Below are positions 1-5,340 of a stretch of 5,869 nt of DNA, piece after piece. Position 1 is the first letter of the stretch; each line of letters opens with the position of its first letter. The DNA lies in the NCBI GenBank assembly GCA_902461475.1, contig CABPXX010000100.1, positions 1 to 5,869 on the forward strand, given 5' to 3'. The notes below the pieces were generated by a model. That model saw nothing but the letters and a program-made list of their open reading frames with translations, was not told the origin of the DNA and did not search any database. The translations under genes were made by a program, and so were the position numbers. This DNA is from an uncultured Eubacteriales bacterium (lineage in GTDB: Bacteria; Bacillota; Clostridia; Oscillospirales; Oscillospiraceae).

Positions 1-36
1 AAACCCAGCGTAAGCGGGTTTGGCGGGGGCCCCGTA
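1..36. other. GC-rich inverted-repeat stretch at window edge
   Basis: No gene is visible here. AAACCC at 1-6 can pair with GGGTTT at 16-21. Alternatively CAGCGT at 6-11 can pair with ACGCTG at 37-42, with a GGGGCCCC palindrome at 26-33 between them. These are competing foldings of one structured stretch that adjoins the repeat arm at 37-75, so it may be the interior of the same intergenic element. The window edge cuts it, and it does not resemble the interior of the copy at 4227-4360. Confidence 0.35.
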
Positions 37-75
37 ACGCTGTGCCACCTCCCTTTACACAAGGGAGGCTTTTGG
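37..75 (-). repeat. Arm of intergenic MITE-like repeat, inverted relative to the copy at 4227
   Basis: The reverse complement of this 39-nt stretch matches 4227-4266 at 36 of 39 positions with a single 1-nt gap. Both read CCAAAA, then CCTCCCTT-loop-AAGGGAGG, then TGGCA and GCGT. Beyond that the two copies diverge. This arm lies about 4.15 kb from the other copy and points the opposite way, so the two bracket the five genes between them. No transposase is visible in the window, so if the element is mobile it would need help in trans. Confidence 0.75.
48..73 (+). terminator. Terminator-like hairpin formed by the repeat arm
   Basis: CCTCCCTT (48-55) pairs perfectly with AAGGGAGG (61-68) around a 5-nt TACAC loop, followed by C and four T (70-73). 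On the + strand this has the form of a modest intrinsic terminator. It would insulate the response regulator promoter just downstream from any gene left of the window. The short T-tract makes its efficiency uncertain. Confidence 0.5.
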
Positions 76-87
76 AATGCCCCCCTC

Positions 88-116
88 TTGCCTTTTCCCC
101 GCTCCGTCACTATAAT
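88..116 (+). promoter_or_regulatory. Sigma-A promoter of the response regulator gene
   Basis: A -35 TTGCCT (88-93, 4 of 6 to consensus) and a perfect -10 TATAAT (111-116) are separated by exactly 17 nt. Transcription should start near 123, giving a leader of about 34 nt before the ATG at 157. The -35 is embedded in TCTTGCC, similar to the TCTTGACC units at 825-871, so autoregulation is possible but only one unit is present. Confidence 0.8.
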
Positions 117-156
117 GTGTGATATCCGTGACCATTCATCGGCTGGGAGGTGCCCT

Positions 157-822
157 ATGAAAACCATCGCCATCATCGACGACGACATCCACATTGGAGA
201 TGTCCTGGAGCAGCTGCTGCGCCGGGAAGGCTATCAGGTGCTGCGGGCGTACTCGGGCACCGAGGCCCTCTACCTGCTCTCCCAGCAGCGGCCCGACCTG
301 GTACTGCTGGACCTGATGCTCCCCGGCCTGTCCGGGGAGGAGGTACTGCCCAAAATCCAGAGCTTCCCCGTCATCATTCTCAGCGCCAAGGGGGACGTGG
401 AGAACAAAGTGGAACTGCTCCAGGCGGGGGCGGTGGACTACATCACCAAGCCATTTCACCCCCAGGAGCTGCTGGCCCGCATTGGGGTGCACCTCCGCCG
501 CCCCCGTGGAGAGGAGGAGGGCCAGGTGCTCACTGTGGGGGAGTTGAGCCTGGACCCCCTGTCCCGGCAGGTGACGGTGGCCGGGCAGGAGGTACACCTG
601 ACCAAGACGGAGTACGCTATTTTGAAGCTGTTTCTCCAGCACCCCAATCAGGCCCTGTCCAAGAGCGTCATTTTGGAGCGCATCAGCTTGGACACCCCGG
701 ACTGCACCGACAGCTCCCTGAAACAGCACATGAGCAACCTGCGGAAAAAACTGCGTCAGGCCAGCGGCAAAGAGTACCTCCAGTCCGTGTGGGGCATTGG
801 CTTTCGCCTGACTGCTTCTTAA
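157..822 (+). CDS. OmpR/PhoB-family response regulator
   Basis: This is a 221-aa cytoplasmic two-component response regulator that should bind DNA when phosphorylated by its partner kinase. The N-terminal receiver domain (about 1-113) carries the acidic cluster D8-D10, phosphoacceptor D52 in LLDLMLPG, the switch Ser76 and the conserved K98 in TKPF. The C-terminal winged-helix domain (about 125-220) has the LTKTEYAIL start and ends with VWGIGFRL, both typical of OmpR/PhoB regulators. The ATG at 157 is preferred over an in-frame ATG at 88: it has GGGAGG at 145-150 with 6-nt spacing, it begins right at the receiver's first strand (MKTIAIIDDD), and the upstream start would precede the promoter's -10. 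The likely partner is the kinase at 3322-4221, separated by three genes. The likely targets are its own promoter and the repeats at 825-871. The receiver has a compact alpha3-beta4 region, as I recall for regulators of BcrAB-like transporters. Confidence 0.93.
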   Translation: MKTIAIIDDDIHIGDVLEQLLRREGYQVLRAYSGTEALYLLSQQRPDLVLLDLMLPGLSGEEVLPKIQSFPVIILSAKGDVENKVELLQAGAVDYITKPFHPQELLARIGVHLRRPRGEEEGQVLTVGELSLDPLSRQVTVAGQEVHLTKTEYAILKLFLQHPNQALSKSVILERISLDTPDCTDSSLKQHMSNLRKKLRQASGKEYLQSVWGIGFRLTAS

Positions 823-824
823 AA

Positions 825-871
825 TCTTGATGATTTCTTGACCCATTTCTTCACCGCTTCCTTGACCCCTC
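825..871 (+). promoter_or_regulatory. Tandem TCTTGACC direct repeats, probable response regulator operator
   Basis: Starting three nt after the regulator's stop codon are four near-tandem units: TCTTGATGATT (825), TCTTGACCCATT (836), TCTTCACCGCTT (848) and CCTTGACCCCTC (860). Their starts are 11, 12 and 12 nt apart, close to one helical turn. OmpR/PhoB-type regulators are known to bind head-to-tail direct repeats with about this period. The last TTGACC core ends 9 nt before a -10-like TACACT, a geometry like PhoB-activated promoters where the activator site replaces the -35. Assignment to this particular regulator is inference from position and repeat architecture. Confidence 0.55.
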
Positions 872-873
872 TC

Positions 874-882
874 TGGTACACT
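874..882 (+). promoter_or_regulatory. Extended -10 promoter element ahead of the PAP2 gene
   Basis: TGG followed by TACACT (877-882, 4 of 6 to TATAAT) makes an extended -10 (TGn) element. No good -35 lies 16-18 nt upstream. The TTGACC at 862-867 is only 9 nt away, and the tandem repeats occupy the -35 position, which suggests an activator-dependent promoter. Transcription would start near 889 and give a leader of about 23 nt. No terminator is visible between the regulator and this point, so read-through from the upstream promoter is also likely. Confidence 0.45.
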
Positions 883-911
883 ATCCCCATCAAGCGCAAG
901 GAGAATCAATC

Positions 912-1568
912 ATGATCGACTGGTGTAAACGTCATCCCATCCTCTTTATGTCCGGGTATCTGGTGTTCTACCTGGTGTGCTTTGGAGCACTGGAGCACTT
1001 TATCAAACCGGAGTGGATTGTCCACTGTTTTCTGGACGACTGGATTCCCTTCTGTAAGTATGCCGTCATCCCCTACTTCGCCTGGTTTGTGTGGGTGCCC
1101 ACCACCTTGTTCTGGCTGCTGTTCACCCAGCCCCGGCAAGATTTCTGGCGGCTGTGTCTGCCCCTGTTTGGGGGCATGACCCTGTGCGTGGCCCTGTGCG
1201 CCCTCATTCCTAACGGGGTGGACCTGCGCCCGGACTCCATCCCCGGCAACGACTTCTTCACCCGGGTGGTACGGCAGCTGTGGGGGGTGGACACCGACAC
1301 CAACGTCTGGCCCTCCATCCACGCCTTTAACTCCATGACCGTAGCCCTGAGCTATCACCGCTGGGCCAAAGCCAAGCCCTCCACCCAGCGCCGGGCAGTG
1401 TGGGTGTGTATGCAGCTTTTGAATCTGTCCATTCTGGCCTCCACGGTGCTGCTGCGGCAGCACAGCGTCATTGACCTGTTCTGCGGCGTGGCCCTGGCCC
1501 TGGTGCTGGACTATGTGGCCGACTACGTGACGGTACACGCCCGGGTGTGGATTCATCAGGAGGCGTGA
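912..1568 (+). CDS. PAP2-superfamily membrane phosphatase-like protein
   Basis: This is a 218-aa integral membrane protein with hydrophobic segments near residues 8-28, 52-72, 80-99, 165-181 and 187-206. It carries recognisable PAP2 motifs: NVWPSIHAFNS with P134-S135-I136-H137 (motif 2), and H184 with D188 in an S-T-5x-H-3x-D pattern (motif 3). Motif 1 (KxxxxxxRP) is partial: R106-P107 in PNGVDLRP are kept, but Ile99 replaces the Lys. Thr178 replaces the usual motif-3 Arg. Members hydrolyse lipid phosphates or pyrophosphates, or transfer phospho-headgroups. The transporter and two-component neighbours suggest a role on undecaprenyl pyrophosphate or another envelope lipid, as for BcrC in bacitracin resistance. 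That role is inferred, and an Aur1-like transferase is an alternative. AAGGAG at 898-903 lies 8 nt before the ATG. The stop lies 2 nt before the next start, so it is co-transcribed with the transporter. Confidence 0.85.
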   Translation: MIDWCKRHPILFMSGYLVFYLVCFGALEHFIKPEWIVHCFLDDWIPFCKYAVIPYFAWFVWVPTTLFWLLFTQPRQDFWRLCLPLFGGMTLCVALCALIPNGVDLRPDSIPGNDFFTRVVRQLWGVDTDTNVWPSIHAFNSMTVALSYHRWAKAKPSTQRRAVWVCMQLLNLSILASTVLLRQHSVIDLFCGVALALVLDYVADYVTVHARVWIHQEA

Positions 1569-1570
1569 AC

Positions 1571-2485
1571 ATGGAACTGGTCTGTGCCGCCCACGGCCTG
1601 TCGAAACAATACGGCCACACCTACGCCCTGCAAAACCTCACCATGCAGGTGCCCAAAGGGGCCATTTACGGCCTGGTGGGGCGGAATGGGGCGGGAAAAA
1701 CCACCCTAATTCGTATCCTCTGCGGGCTGCAATCCCCCACCGCTGGGAGCTACACCCTGTACGGGACCCCATTTCGGGACCCCGCCATCCAACAGGTCCG
1801 GCGGCGGATGGGGGCGGTGGTGGAATCCCCCGCCATCTGTCAGGACCTGTCCGCCATTCATAATCTAAAATTGCAGGCCCAGGTTCTGGGCCTGCCCTCT
1901 TATCAGGACCTTCCCCACCTGCTGGAGCTGGTGGGTCTGGAGAACCCGGGTAAGAAAAAGGTGCGCCACTTCTCCCTGGGCATGCGCCAGAGACTGGGCA
2001 TTGCCATGGCCCTGGTGGGAAGTCCCGACTTTTTGGTGCTGGACGAGCCGGTGAACGGCCTGGACCCCCAGGGGATTGTGGAAATTCGCGAGCTGCTGCT
2101 GCGGCTGAACCGAGAGCACCAAATCACCATTCTCCTCTCCAGCCACATCCTGGACGAGCTGGCCCGGCTGGCCACCCACTACGGCTTTTTGGACCGGGGT
2201 CGCATGGTCCAGGAGGTCAGCGCCGGAGAGGTGGAGGCCGCCTGCCGCAAATGCACCCATGTGGAGGTGTCCGACGTGGCCATTTTGGCCCGGGTACTGG
2301 ACGGAATGGGGCTGGACTACACCATTGACTCCTCCCACACCGCCAACATCTACGCCCATCCCCATGTGACCCAGCTGGTGCAGGCCCTGGCGAAATCTGG
2401 GTGCCAGGTGTCCTCCATGCACCAGCAGGATGAGAGTCTGGAGAGCTATTACATGAGCCTGGTGGGAGGTGAGGGGAATGGGTAA
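1571..2485 (+). CDS. ABC transporter ATP-binding protein, BcrA/lantibiotic-export type
   Basis: This is a 304-aa cytoplasmic ATPase subunit. It has Walker A GRNGAGKT (37-44), a signature FSLGMRQR (134-141, a variant of LSxGxxQ), Walker B FLVLDEP (154-160) with catalytic E159, the D-loop NGLDP (162-166), and switch H192 in LLSSH. The segment VVESPAICQDLSAIHNL (83-99) corresponds to the IExPxxYxxLTAxxNL stretch of BcrA-like exporters, where Glu stands in for the canonical Q-loop Gln. The C-terminal 90 residues form the extra domain usual in this family. The ATG at 1571 is chosen over an in-frame ATG at 1547 because AGGAGG (1558-1563) lies 7 nt upstream and because 1547 lies inside the PAP2 gene. 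It overlaps the permease gene by 8 nt, indicating translational coupling. It should drive export or extraction of a membrane-active peptide or lipid-linked antimicrobial, with the substrate unknown. Confidence 0.92.
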   Translation: MELVCAAHGLSKQYGHTYALQNLTMQVPKGAIYGLVGRNGAGKTTLIRILCGLQSPTAGSYTLYGTPFRDPAIQQVRRRMGAVVESPAICQDLSAIHNLKLQAQVLGLPSYQDLPHLLELVGLENPGKKKVRHFSLGMRQRLGIAMALVGSPDFLVLDEPVNGLDPQGIVEIRELLLRLNREHQITILLSSHILDELARLATHYGFLDRGRMVQEVSAGEVEAACRKCTHVEVSDVAILARVLDGMGLDYTIDSSHTANIYAHPHVTQLVQALAKSGCQVSSMHQQDESLESYYMSLVGGEGNG

Positions 2486-3308
2486 CCTGCTGCGGGCCGA
2501 CTTCTTCCGCCTGTGGCGGAGCAAGAGCTTTTGGGCCTGTATGATTTTTCAGGTGGGAAGCGCCCTATTCTTCCCGATTACGAACTATATTTGGGGCATA
2601 AAAAACGGATTTTCCATTGTCCCCGACTGGAATCTCTTCGCTGGTATAGCCTTTATCTGCGTGCTCTCGGCCCTCTTTTCTACCCTGTTTGTTGGCACCG
2701 ATTACAGCGATGGCACCATCCGCAACCAGCTGGTGGTGGGGCACCACCGATGGGAAATCTACCTCAGCCATCTAATTACTTGCATAACGGGATGCCTTTT
2801 GATGTGTGTGGGCTACCTTCTGCCCTATCTGGTGGTGAGCAGGCCGTTGCTTGGCCCCCTTCAGCAGGATGCTTGGACCATTCTGGCCTATGTGGGCGTT
2901 ACGCTGGTACTCACGGTAGCCCTGGCCTCTCTATACACCATGCTGGCCATGCTCATTCCAAACCGCACCGTGTCTGCGGTGGTGGCCCTGGTGCTGTCTT
3001 TTGGCCTACTGCTGGGGGGCAGCTATCTCTATTCCTATCTGAACTATCCCCCCACCTACACCCAGATGACCTATAACCCTGTCTTGGAGGTATGGGAGGA
3101 GAAAGAAGCGCCATCCCCCTTTTATCTGAAGGGCACCAAGCGGGAGGTGTTCCAGCTGCTGTGCGACGTGAACCCCGGCGGACAAATCATGCAGTGCAAT
3201 GCTTTGGACGCCCCCAACCTGCCCCTTCTGCCCGTATACTCCGCCGCCCTCACCGTGGTGACCACGGGGGCGGGGCTGTGGGGGTTCCGGCGGAAAGATT
3301 TGAACTGA
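2478..3308 (+). CDS. ABC-2 type transporter permease
   Basis: This is a 276-aa membrane subunit partnering the ATPase encoded just upstream. About six hydrophobic segments are visible near residues 18-38, 53-72, 97-120, 136-160, 163-187 and 248-270. The motif GTDYSDGTIRNQLVVGHHR (73-91) after the second segment, followed by IYLSHL, is characteristic of EcsB/BcrB-like ABC-2 permeases, as is the C-terminal RRKDLN. A roughly 60-residue hydrophilic stretch (188-247) between the last two segments is probably extracellular. The ATG at 2478 is preferred to the in-frame GTG at 2469, because GGGAGG at 2464-2469 sits 8 nt before the ATG. The start lies inside the ATPase gene's end (8-nt overlap). The histidine kinase follows after 13 nt, so transporter and sensor are made together. 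Base composition in the first half is slightly less GC-rich than in its neighbours, as expected for a membrane protein. Confidence 0.9.
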   Translation: MGNLLRADFFRLWRSKSFWACMIFQVGSALFFPITNYIWGIKNGFSIVPDWNLFAGIAFICVLSALFSTLFVGTDYSDGTIRNQLVVGHHRWEIYLSHLITCITGCLLMCVGYLLPYLVVSRPLLGPLQQDAWTILAYVGVTLVLTVALASLYTMLAMLIPNRTVSAVVALVLSFGLLLGGSYLYSYLNYPPTYTQMTYNPVLEVWEEKEAPSPFYLKGTKREVFQLLCDVNPGGQIMQCNALDAPNLPLLPVYSAALTVVTTGAGLWGFRRKDLN

Positions 3309-3321
3309 CCGAGGAGGGCTT

Positions 3322-4221
3322 ATGAAGCTGTTACCCTGGATTTTGGTGGCTCTTTTGGGGGTTCTCCTCCTGATTTTGGCCGGGAAGGTGTATGCGCTGC
3401 GCAAATCTGCCCGGCAGCTCCGGGAAGGGATGGCCCGGCAGCTGGAGCGTGAGACCAACACCCTGCTCTCTGTGTCCTCTGGAGACCGGGAGATGCGGGC
3501 GCTGGCCGACGCCCTCAACGAGCAGCTGGCCCAACTACGAGCGGAGCGGCAGCGGTACCAGCACGGGGACCTGGAACTGAAAGAGGCCATCACCAACATC
3601 TCCCATGACCTGCGCACCCCCCTCACCGCCATTGTGGGTTATCTGGCCCTGCTGGAGGGGGAAGAGAAGTCGGAAGCGGTGGAGCGGTACCTGTCCCAGA
3701 TCTCCAACCGCACCCAGGTGCTCCACCAGCTGTCCGAGGAGCTGTTTGCCTACGCCCTGCTCACCGCTCCCCAGCCCCTCCACCCCCAGCGGGTGGACCT
3801 GCGAGGCCTGGTGGAGGAGGCGCTGCTGTCCTACTGCGGAGCCATGGAGCAGCGAGGCATGGAGCCCACCATCCAGCTGCCGGAGGGGCGGGTGGAGCGG
3901 AATCTGGACCCCACGGCGGCGGGGCGGGTGTTGAGCAACATCATCAGCAACGCCCTAAAATACAGCGCCGGGGACTTTTCCGTCACCATGACCCCAAACG
4001 GGGTCATCACCTTTGCAAATTCCGCCCCGGACCTGAACCCGGTGCTAGTACAGCGGCTCTTCGACCGCTTTTTTACCGTGGAGACCGCCCGCCACTCCAC
4101 CGGCCTGGGCCTGTCCATCGCCAAGCTGCTCACCCAGCAGATGGAGGGTACTTTGGAGGCCAAATATCAGGAGGGGCAGCTGGTCATTACTTTGTCTTTT
4201 CCAGACTCTTCCGCTTACTGA
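3322..4221 (+). CDS. Single-TM sensor histidine kinase
   Basis: This is a 299-aa kinase with one N-terminal membrane helix (about residues 4-22) and no extracellular sensory domain. A charged, coiled-coil-like linker (about 26-85) leads to the dimerisation/phosphoacceptor region, ISHDLRTPLT with H95. The ATPase domain has the N-box NIISNALKYS (206-215), an F-box FDRFF (248-252) and G2 STGLGLSIAK (259-268). A canonical DxGxG G1 box is not apparent: the corresponding stretch reads FANSAPDLNP. This variation is, as far as I recall, common in kinases tied to BcrAB-like transporters. AGGAGG at 3312-3317 is only 4 nt from the ATG. The gene follows the permease by 13 nt. With no sensor domain, it probably senses at the membrane or through the neighbouring transporter (inference). 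It most likely phosphorylates D52 of the regulator at 157-822. Confidence 0.92.
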   Translation: MKLLPWILVALLGVLLLILAGKVYALRKSARQLREGMARQLERETNTLLSVSSGDREMRALADALNEQLAQLRAERQRYQHGDLELKEAITNISHDLRTPLTAIVGYLALLEGEEKSEAVERYLSQISNRTQVLHQLSEELFAYALLTAPQPLHPQRVDLRGLVEEALLSYCGAMEQRGMEPTIQLPEGRVERNLDPTAAGRVLSNIISNALKYSAGDFSVTMTPNGVITFANSAPDLNPVLVQRLFDRFFTVETARHSTGLGLSIAKLLTQQMEGTLEAKYQEGQLVITLSFPDSSAY

Positions 4222-4226
4222 CGCAG

Positions 4227-4360
4227 CCAAAATGCCTCCCTTGTGCAAAGGGAGGTGGCATGGCGTAGCCATGACGGAGGGATTGATGTTCTCCCTGGTC
4301 CCGTCAACCCCTCAGTCTGCCTGACGGCAGACAGCTCCCCTTACACAGGGGAGCCTTTGG
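4227..4360 (+). mobile_element. MITE-like intergenic element with terminal inverted repeats
   Basis: This 134-nt non-coding element begins CCAAAA and ends TTTGG. Its arms form imperfect terminal inverted repeats, each containing a hairpin: CCTCCCTT/AAGGGAGG (4235-4255) on the left and GCTCCCCT/AGGGGAGC (4334-4354, TACAC loop) on the right. Between them are a CATGGC-GTA-GCCATG hairpin (4259-4273), a bulged stem of GACGG plus AGGGA (4273-4282) with TCCCT and CCGTC (4292-4305), and GTCTGCC-TGAC-GGCAGAC (4315-4332). No protein is encoded, and no target duplication is clear. It starts 5 nt after the kinase stop codon. Its right-end hairpin, followed by CTTT, could help end the kinase transcript. 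It resembles a repeat that I recall as widespread between genes of Oscillospiraceae, but I cannot check copy number here. Confidence 0.65.
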
Positions 4361-4365
4361 CCTTT

Positions 4366-4385
4366 AGCATCCTTGAGGGGATGCT
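4366..4385 (+). other. Small stem-loop between the repeat element and the terminator
   Basis: AGCATCC (4366-4372) pairs perfectly with GGATGCT (4379-4385) around a 6-nt TTGAGG loop. No T-run follows, so it is not an intrinsic terminator on the + strand. It may be a 3' end stabiliser for the upstream transcript or have no function. Confidence 0.4.
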
Positions 4386-4407
4386 GATTGGACATGATAT
4401 TTTACCC

Positions 4408-4439
4408 AAGGTGGAAGCCCCATGGCTTCCACCTTTTTT
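4408..4439 (+). terminator. Strong Rho-independent terminator of the five-gene module
   Basis: AAGGTGGAAGCC (4408-4419) pairs perfectly over 12 bp with GGCTTCCACCTT (4424-4435) around a CCAT tetraloop. A run of six T at 4434-4439 overlaps the stem's foot. It lies 187 nt after the kinase stop and 24 nt before the cbiK promoter, so it separates the two transcription units. There is no A-run on the left side, so it should act mainly on + strand transcripts. Confidence 0.92.
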
Positions 4440-4462
4440 CACCCTTTTGTGGGGAAAAGGGG

Positions 4463-4490
4463 TGGACAGGCGGAAAAAATATAGTATACT
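4463..4490 (+). promoter_or_regulatory. Sigma-A promoter of the cbiK-hemA operon
   Basis: A -35 TGGACA (4463-4468, 5 of 6) and a -10 TATACT (4485-4490, 5 of 6) are separated by 16 nt, inside an otherwise unusually A/T-rich patch. Transcription should start near 4497 and leave a leader of only about 30 nt. That is too short for a cobalamin riboswitch, so control by such an element is not seen here. Confidence 0.75.
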
Positions 4491-4527
4491 GGAATGCGAA
4501 TGCTCTGCGGGGAGAGGAGGAACTGGC

Positions 4528-5331
4528 ATGGAACACCCCGCCGCGGTTTTGGTGGTGTCCTACGGCACCAGCCAAGTCTCCGCCCTGCCCACCCTGGCCA
4601 ATCTGGCCCGGGAAATCGGGGCGGCTTTTCCCCGCCTGCCCCTCATCCACGCCTTTGCCCACCCCCGGCTCCGGGACGCTCTGGTACGCAATGGCGGTCC
4701 CCGAGTGCCTCTGGTGTCCGAGGCCCTGGCCCAACTCACTCAAGACGGAGTCCAGCATGTGCTAATCCAGCCCACCTATCTGCTGTTTGCCGGGGAATAC
4801 CAGGCCATGACGGCCCAGCTGGAGCCCTACGCCCAGCAGCTGAATCTGTCCCTGGGCCAGCCCCTGCTGGCCACGCCCCAGGACATTGAGGCCGTAGCGG
4901 AGGCCCTGCCCACCTGTCTGCCTCCCCTGGACCCCCAGGAGGGGGCGCTGTTTCTGGGCCACGGCGCCAGCCATGAGGCCCACGGGGTCTACGCCCAGCT
5001 GGAACAGGCCCTGCACCGCCAGGGCCACACCCGCTATTTCGTGGGCACCCTCCAGGATGGTCCCACCCCGGCGGAGACCGCCCGCCGCATCCGTGAGGCC
5101 GGGGCCGTCTCCCGGCTCCACGTCCACCCCCTCATGGTGGTGTGCGGCGTCCACGCCACCCGGGACTTGCTGGCCGGGGAACAAAGCTGGTGCAGACAGC
5201 TGGAACGCCTGGGCGTTCCGGTGTCCGCCGTCTCCCAAGGGTTGGGGGACTGCCCTGTCATCCGCCGCCTCTTTGTGGCCCACGCCCAGGAGGCGGCAGG
5301 GAACGAATTTTTCACTCAGAGAGAGAAATGA
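4528..5331 (+). CDS. cbiK: Sirohydrochlorin cobaltochelatase (anaerobic, CbiK)
   Basis: This is a 267-aa cytoplasmic class II chelatase that inserts Co(II) into sirohydrochlorin in the oxygen-independent cobalamin pathway. It follows Salmonella CbiK, as I recall that sequence, along its whole length: LVVSYGTS (8-14), FLGHGASHEAHGVY (142-155), PLMVVCGVHA (201-210) and QGLGDCPVIRRLFVAHA (237-253). The two metal-ligand histidines are present as H145 and H209. The third ligand, a Glu in the family's VGxVExxP stretch, appears to be Gln176 in VGTLQDGP. No signal peptide is visible, unlike the periplasmic CbiK variants. An in-frame ATG exists at 4243, but it lies in the repeat element and upstream of the terminator and promoter. 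The ATG at 4528 has GGAGAGGAGG 7 nt upstream and matches the family N-terminus. It is followed 9 nt later by hemA. Ferrochelatase activity toward siroheme is a possible alternative or extra role. Confidence 0.92.
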   Translation: MEHPAAVLVVSYGTSQVSALPTLANLAREIGAAFPRLPLIHAFAHPRLRDALVRNGGPRVPLVSEALAQLTQDGVQHVLIQPTYLLFAGEYQAMTAQLEPYAQQLNLSLGQPLLATPQDIEAVAEALPTCLPPLDPQEGALFLGHGASHEAHGVYAQLEQALHRQGHTRYFVGTLQDGPTPAETARRIREAGAVSRLHVHPLMVVCGVHATRDLLAGEQSWCRQLERLGVPVSAVSQGLGDCPVIRRLFVAHAQEAAGNEFFTQREK

Positions 5332-5340
5332 GGATCATCT

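Noticed and set aside
88..156. Upstream ATG start for the response regulator
   Set aside because: It lies at the -35 of the promoter, has no ribosome site, and adds residues before the receiver's first strand. The ATG at 157 has a well-placed GGGAGG.
822..836. Terminator after the response regulator (AAATC/GATTT)
   Set aside because: A 5-bp A/T-rich stem with no T-run is too weak. The stretch overlaps the direct repeats instead.
825..871. CRISPR-like repeats
   Set aside because: Units are only 11-12 nt with no spacers, so this is an operator-type array and not CRISPR.
862..882. TTGACC at 862-867 as a conventional -35 paired with TACACT
   Set aside because: The spacing is only 9 nt, too short for sigma-A. 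It fits better as the last unit of the direct repeats.
136..909. Long minus-strand open frame opposite the response regulator
   Set aside because: It mirrors the regulator's codons in a GC-rich gene, has no domain-like features, and lies opposite a clearly recognised protein.
37..4360. Composite transposon carrying the resistance-like module
   Set aside because: There is no transposase or integrase gene, and the flanking repeats are short structured elements likely to be common between genes. Only the inverted arrangement is reported.
4243..4527. N-terminal extension of CbiK by 95 residues
   Set aside because: The extension would be translated through the repeat element, the terminator hairpin and the promoter. 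The family N-terminus aligns at the ATG at 4528, which has a strong ribosome site.
4491..4527. Cobalamin riboswitch ahead of cbiK
   Set aside because: The predicted leader is about 30 nt and shows no B12-box-like sequence. The upstream 306-nt gap is explained by the repeat element, a terminator and a promoter.
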